A stretch of 45,671 nucleotides of DNA, from NCBI RefSeq assembly GCF_004342065.1, contig NZ_SLZU01000025.1, positions 1-45,671 of the forward strand, written 5' to 3'. This DNA comes from Primorskyibacter sedentarius (GTDB lineage: Bacteria; Pseudomonadota; Alphaproteobacteria; Rhodobacterales; Rhodobacteraceae). Position numbers and translations under genes: made by a program. The notes beneath the pieces are model-generated. The model was not told the origin of the DNA and searched no databases. It saw only the letters and a program-made list of their open reading frames with translations. Positions 42,833 through 45,671 of this stretch are shown here, in pieces. How positions within the stretch are numbered: position 1 is the first letter of the stretch; every line of letters begins with the position of its first letter.

Positions 42833-43680
42833 CGGGCGTCACTGCCTACCGTCCGCGTCGCCTGCACCCACCACTCGGGATACTTCGCGGCGATGCGCCG
42901 TGCGGCATTCCGCGCAACATCCATCGTGTCGTAAACGCCGAAACAAGTGGCGCCAGAGCCGGACATGCGGGACAGGATCGCGCCGTCAAGGGCGCTCAAC
43001 GCCTCCCCGATCTCCGGCGCAAGGCTTCGGGCAGGTATTTCCAGATCGTTGCGTTGCTGGCCCAGCCAGTCAAGAAAGGCTGGCCCACTGTCCCATCCCT
43101 CACAGTGTTGCATCGCCGGGTTCTCGCGATGCATCAGCTCCCGGAAAACTGCCGGTGTTGGCACATGCACATGTGGATTAACGAGCACGAGGTTGAGACC
43201 GGGCACGTCCTGAACGGGCCGAAGCTGTTCGCCGATCCCCCGCATCCTCTGCGGCAAGGACGACAGACAGACCGGCACGTCCGCCCCCAGTTCCAATGCC
43301 CGTTCCAATGCCCGTTCCGCGCCGATGTCACCCATGGGGTTCGGGCCATGCAGCGCCCGCAAAACGGCCGCCGCATCGGCAGAACCGCCACCAATGCCAG
43401 CGCCGTGTGGCAGGTTTTTCTCAAGCTCGATCCGGCCCATCCAGCCTGCGGCTTCCGCTGCCCGCCAGACCAGATTGCACCCATCCGTCGGCACTCCGTC
43501 GGCGAAGGGGCCCGTGACGGCGACTGACAGATTGGCACCAGCGGTCAGGATCAGCCGGTCCCCGACATCCGCGAAGACGACAAGCGAATCAAGAAGGTGG
43601 TAGCCGTCAGACCGCCTGCCGGTCACGTGGAGCGTCAGATTGATCTTGGCCGGGGCGAATGCCTCAGCCGCCGTTGTCAT
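42808..43680 (-). CDS. ispE: 4-diphosphocytidyl-2-C-methyl-D-erythritol kinase
   Basis: 290 residues. It phosphorylates CDP-methylerythritol in the MEP isoprenoid pathway. The GHMP kinase signature is PHGAGIGGGSADAAAVL; the start AFAPAKINLTLHVTGRRSDGYHLLDSL is diagnostic (short quote only: PAKINLTLHVTG). The C-terminal SGSGATCFG also fits. The ATG at 43680 has AAGG 6 bp upstream; a TTG two codons earlier has poor spacing. It overlaps the end of the TPR gene by 17 bp and the convergent ispB by 25 bp. Confidence 0.95.
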   Translation of the reverse strand: MTTAAEAFAPAKINLTLHVTGRRSDGYHLLDSLVVFADVGDRLILTAGANLSVAVTGPFADGVPTDGCNLVWRAAEAAGWMGRIELEKNLPHGAGIGGGSADAAAVLRALHGPNPMGDIGAERALERALELGADVPVCLSSLPQRMRGIGEQLRPVQDVPGLNLVLVNPHVHVPTPAVFRELMHRENPAMQHCEGWDSGPAFLDWLGQQRNDLEIPARSLAPEIGEALSALDGAILSRMSGSGATCFGVYDTMDVARNAARRIAAKYPEWWVQATRTVGSDARQVSRATT

Positions 43681-45400
43681 TGGCAACCTTCAGCGGCGGC
43701 GCCCCTTCCTCGGCCAGCAACCGATCCAGACCAACCTCCAGTTTGCGGCGAATGCGTTCGGGATCAACCTCGTCCGAGGCCACTTCGGAATCGACGAAGC
43801 TCAGCGCCCGTTTCCACATGAACTCGGCTTCCAGCTTGCGCCCGACGGACCAGTAGACATCCCCCAAGTGATCATTCACCACCGGATCAATCGCCATCAA
43901 CTCTGCCGCGCGCTCCATGTGACCGACCGCCTCTTCGTAGCGACCAAGCCGATAGAGCACCCAGCCAAGCGAGTCGACGATATAGCCGCTGTCAGGGCGC
44001 GCAGCGACGGCGCGTTCGATCATGCCAAGCGCTTCGTCGAGCTTCTCGTTCTTTTCCACCAGCGAATAGCCGAGGTAATTCAGCACCTGCGGCTGTTCCG
44101 GGTTCAGCGCCAGCGCGGCGCGGAAATCCGCCTCTGCCTGTGGCCAGTTGCCTTGCCGTTCGTGGCTGATGGCGCGGGCGTAATACAGGAACCACTGCGT
44201 CGGTTCGGGCGTGTCGAACAGCGCGAGCGCGCGGTCATAAGCCTTTACCGCGTCGTCGTAGCGCTCCAATTGGCGCATCAGGTCCCCCAGCGTCGACTGG
44301 ACGACCGCCAGATTGCCATGCGTCTCAGCGAGGCTTTCCAGAACTTCCACGGCGGCATCGACCTTGCCATCGGCCCGCAGCGCATCGGCGCGGCCAAGCT
44401 CTGCGGCGTGATAGGCCGGATGGTCGCGCGGCACCCGCTTGTAGGTCGCAACAGCAAGGTCGTGCTGTTCCAGCCGTTCCAGCATATCTGCCGACAGAAG
44501 GATCGCGTCCACATGATCTGGCCGCAGGTATTCGGCGACGCGGGAATACAGCAGCGTGTAGTCGTCATCCGCCTCGTTGGAAAGCGCCGCCGCCAGAGTA
44601 TAGAACACCTCCGCGATGCCTTGGCGCGCACCGCTGACGGCTGTCCATGGCAATTGCTCGCCCTGTTCAAGCCGCTTGCGCAACTGGTCGATCCCGGGAT
44701 CAATCCCCTTGTCAAAGGCCGTATCGATGAGTTTAAGGGCGTCGTCATTGCGCTCCAGCTGCGACAGAATCTCGACCTGCGCGATCACGGCGCGGCGCGT
44801 CATCCGCATGGCGCCCACACTGTCGCTGTCAAAGATAGCCTCTGCGCTTTCGTGATCGCCAACCGACGACAGAGCCAACGCCTTGTGGTACAGAGCGAAC
44901 CCTTCAAGGCCGCGCTGTTCGGACATCTCGTCAAAGGCGACCAATGCCGCGCTCATGTCACCCCGGCCCATTTCGGCCCATGCCTCCGCCAACCCGTCAA
45001 TCAGCGGGCCAACGCCAAGATCGTCGCGCAGACGGCTGAGTATCTCCGTATAGGCTTCGCGCTTTGCCTCGCCCGCGATAAGCGCGATCTGTGCGATCTG
45101 GCTACGCTCCCCGGTGTTTACCAACCGCTGGCCAAGCTCTACGGCGCGATCAAGGTTCCCAAGGGAGATATTGGCCAGAACAGCACGTTCCAACAGTTGT
45201 GGGTTGGCGGGATCATGAAAAAGCGCCTGATTGTAGTACTTTGCAGCCGCTTCGTAGTCACCGACATAGCTGGCCTGCCGTGCGGCCAGGTACGCGCCCG
45301 ACAGTCCGTTGGCCGACACCGCGGCCGGAAACCATAGCCCCACGGCCAAAAGCGTTACGCCGAGTGTTCTGGCTATCGATCTGGGCAAACTTGCCTCCAT
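43664..45400 (-). CDS. Secreted TPR-repeat protein
   Basis: 578 residues, with a signal peptide at the start (MEASLPRSIARTLGVTLLAV) ending near AVSA. The mature protein consists of TPR-type helix pairs: for example YLAARQASYVGDYEAAAKYYNQAL, and VLYRLGRYEEAVGHMERA near the end. Such proteins scaffold periplasmic or outer-membrane complexes; no partner can be named. The start at 45400 is chosen for the signal peptide; the TTG upstream (45424) has no ribosome site. It is cotranscribed with ispE. Confidence 0.88.
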   Translation of the reverse strand: MEASLPRSIARTLGVTLLAVGLWFPAAVSANGLSGAYLAARQASYVGDYEAAAKYYNQALFHDPANPQLLERAVLANISLGNLDRAVELGQRLVNTGERSQIAQIALIAGEAKREAYTEILSRLRDDLGVGPLIDGLAEAWAEMGRGDMSAALVAFDEMSEQRGLEGFALYHKALALSSVGDHESAEAIFDSDSVGAMRMTRRAVIAQVEILSQLERNDDALKLIDTAFDKGIDPGIDQLRKRLEQGEQLPWTAVSGARQGIAEVFYTLAAALSNEADDDYTLLYSRVAEYLRPDHVDAILLSADMLERLEQHDLAVATYKRVPRDHPAYHAAELGRADALRADGKVDAAVEVLESLAETHGNLAVVQSTLGDLMRQLERYDDAVKAYDRALALFDTPEPTQWFLYYARAISHERQGNWPQAEADFRAALALNPEQPQVLNYLGYSLVEKNEKLDEALGMIERAVAARPDSGYIVDSLGWVLYRLGRYEEAVGHMERAAELMAIDPVVNDHLGDVYWSVGRKLEAEFMWKRALSFVDSEVASDEVDPERIRRKLEVGLDRLLAEEGAPPLKVANDNGG

Positions 45401-45528
45401 CTTTCCTGCAACGGGTTTGCGCAAAGCCTAGCCCCTGCCCGGTAGCGACGCAATGAGCCACCGAAAGATTGCCGCCAAGCCCCCTGAAACATTTGATCAA
45501 ATTGTCATGCTCGGGGCATTCTGACGGC

Positions 45529-45555
45529 AAACTGCGGCGAAATTCGCCACAGCTT
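45529..45555 (-). terminator. Hairpin after the ETF-QO gene
   Basis: CTG-N-GGCG-N5-CGCC-N-CAG stem with a following TTTG on the complement strand, 15 bp past the ETF-QO stop. Weak to moderate terminator. Confidence 0.5.
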
Positions 45556-45566
45556 GCCTGTCGGCC

Positions 45567-45671
45567 CTACATGTTGGGATAGTTTGGTCCGTCCCCGCCC
45601 TGCGGCGTGGTCCATGTGATGTTCTGCGCCGGATCCTTGATGTCGCAGGTCTTGCAATGCACGCAGTTCTG
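45567..45671 (-). CDS. ETF-ubiquinone oxidoreductase, 3' end only
   Basis: The last 34 codons read [20 protein letters not shown], then [14 protein letters not shown] and TAG. The [12 protein letters not shown] motif is part of the 4Fe-4S cluster domain of ETF-QO, which passes electrons from ETF to ubiquinone. This is the natural partner of EtfAB (9.7-11.4 kb) and of the two dehydrogenases in this window. The rest of the protein lies beyond the window; identity is nonetheless strong from this conserved C-terminus. Confidence 0.93.
   Translation of the reverse strand, partial: QNCVHCKTCDIKDPAQNITWTTPQGGDGPNYPNM

Noticed and set aside
43640-45337. 565-codon plus-strand frame across the TPR gene
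   Set aside because: Antisense shadow; the TPR frame has a signal peptide and repeats while this one has none.
45491-45502. Palindrome ATTTGATCAAAT upstream of the TPR gene
   Set aside because: Resembles an FNR site but lacks the four-base spacer; a short AT palindrome alone is not evidence of an operator.

Overview
The window reads as an ordinary chromosomal stretch of a marine Rhodobacterales alphaproteobacterium (Roseobacter group). The DNA is GC-rich and densely coding, with many 1-4 bp start/stop overlaps. The order chvI-chvG-hprK-rapZ-EIIA(Man)-ptsH, the 150-residue-extended acyl-CoA dehydrogenase (methylsuccinyl-CoA dehydrogenase) and the argH-lipoprotein-lysA-TIGR02302 order all fit that group. 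I see no phage, IS element, CRISPR array, rRNA or tRNA. All family calls come from recognising motifs in the translations; no database was searched.

Layout. 0-5 kb: 5' end of tuf, a lipoprotein, a cytochrome P450, a PduO-type cobalamin adenosyltransferase, a HIG1-like small membrane protein, an SDR oxidoreductase and an SH3 protein. 5-9.6 kb: parC, then a coupled DUF898 membrane protein and M48 metallopeptidase. 9.6-13.8 kb: etfBA, a DUF6473-like gene, 3-hydroxybutyryl-CoA dehydrogenase and a GNAT. 13.8-21.3 kb: an acyltransferase and a regulatory PTS (HPr, EIIA-Man, RapZ, HprK), the ChvG/ChvI two-component system and pckA. 21.3-27 kb: a TauE-type permease, mcd, an AhpD-like protein behind an FNR-type box, and an FAD/GcvT demethylating dehydrogenase. 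27-33.4 kb: a large TIGR02302 membrane protein, lysA, a 56-residue lipoprotein, argH and a TlpA-like protein. 33.4-37.3 kb: an extensin-like protein, prephenate/arogenate dehydrogenase, hisC and rpsD. 37.3-45.7 kb: an EAL protein, phaA-phaB, a YdcH-like small protein, a TrmN6-like methyltransferase with DUF2007, a polyprenyl diphosphate synthase converging on ispE, a TPR protein, and the 3' end of the ETF-ubiquinone oxidoreductase gene.

How it fits together. Two themes recur. One is acetyl-CoA/C4 metabolism: PhaA and PhaB make 3-hydroxybutyryl-CoA; Hbd interconverts acetoacetyl-CoA and 3-hydroxybutyryl-CoA; Mcd belongs to the ethylmalonyl-CoA pathway; the adenosyltransferase supplies the B12 coenzyme that this pathway's mutases need; PckA links C4 acids to gluconeogenesis. 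The other is electron transfer: Mcd and the demethylating dehydrogenase are the kinds of enzyme that reduce ETF (etfBA, here), which is reoxidised by ETF-QO (window end). The ChvGI-HprK-RapZ-EIIA-HPr block is a signalling module without sugar permease components.

I did not find a clearly undescribed system. The best leads are: a motif shared upstream of hbd, mcd and phaB; tandem 12-bp repeats exactly 20 bp apart between chvI and pckA; the coupled DUF898-M48 pair; a possible 45-codon gene overlapping the hprK start; and a hairpin-rich direct repeat after the P450 gene.
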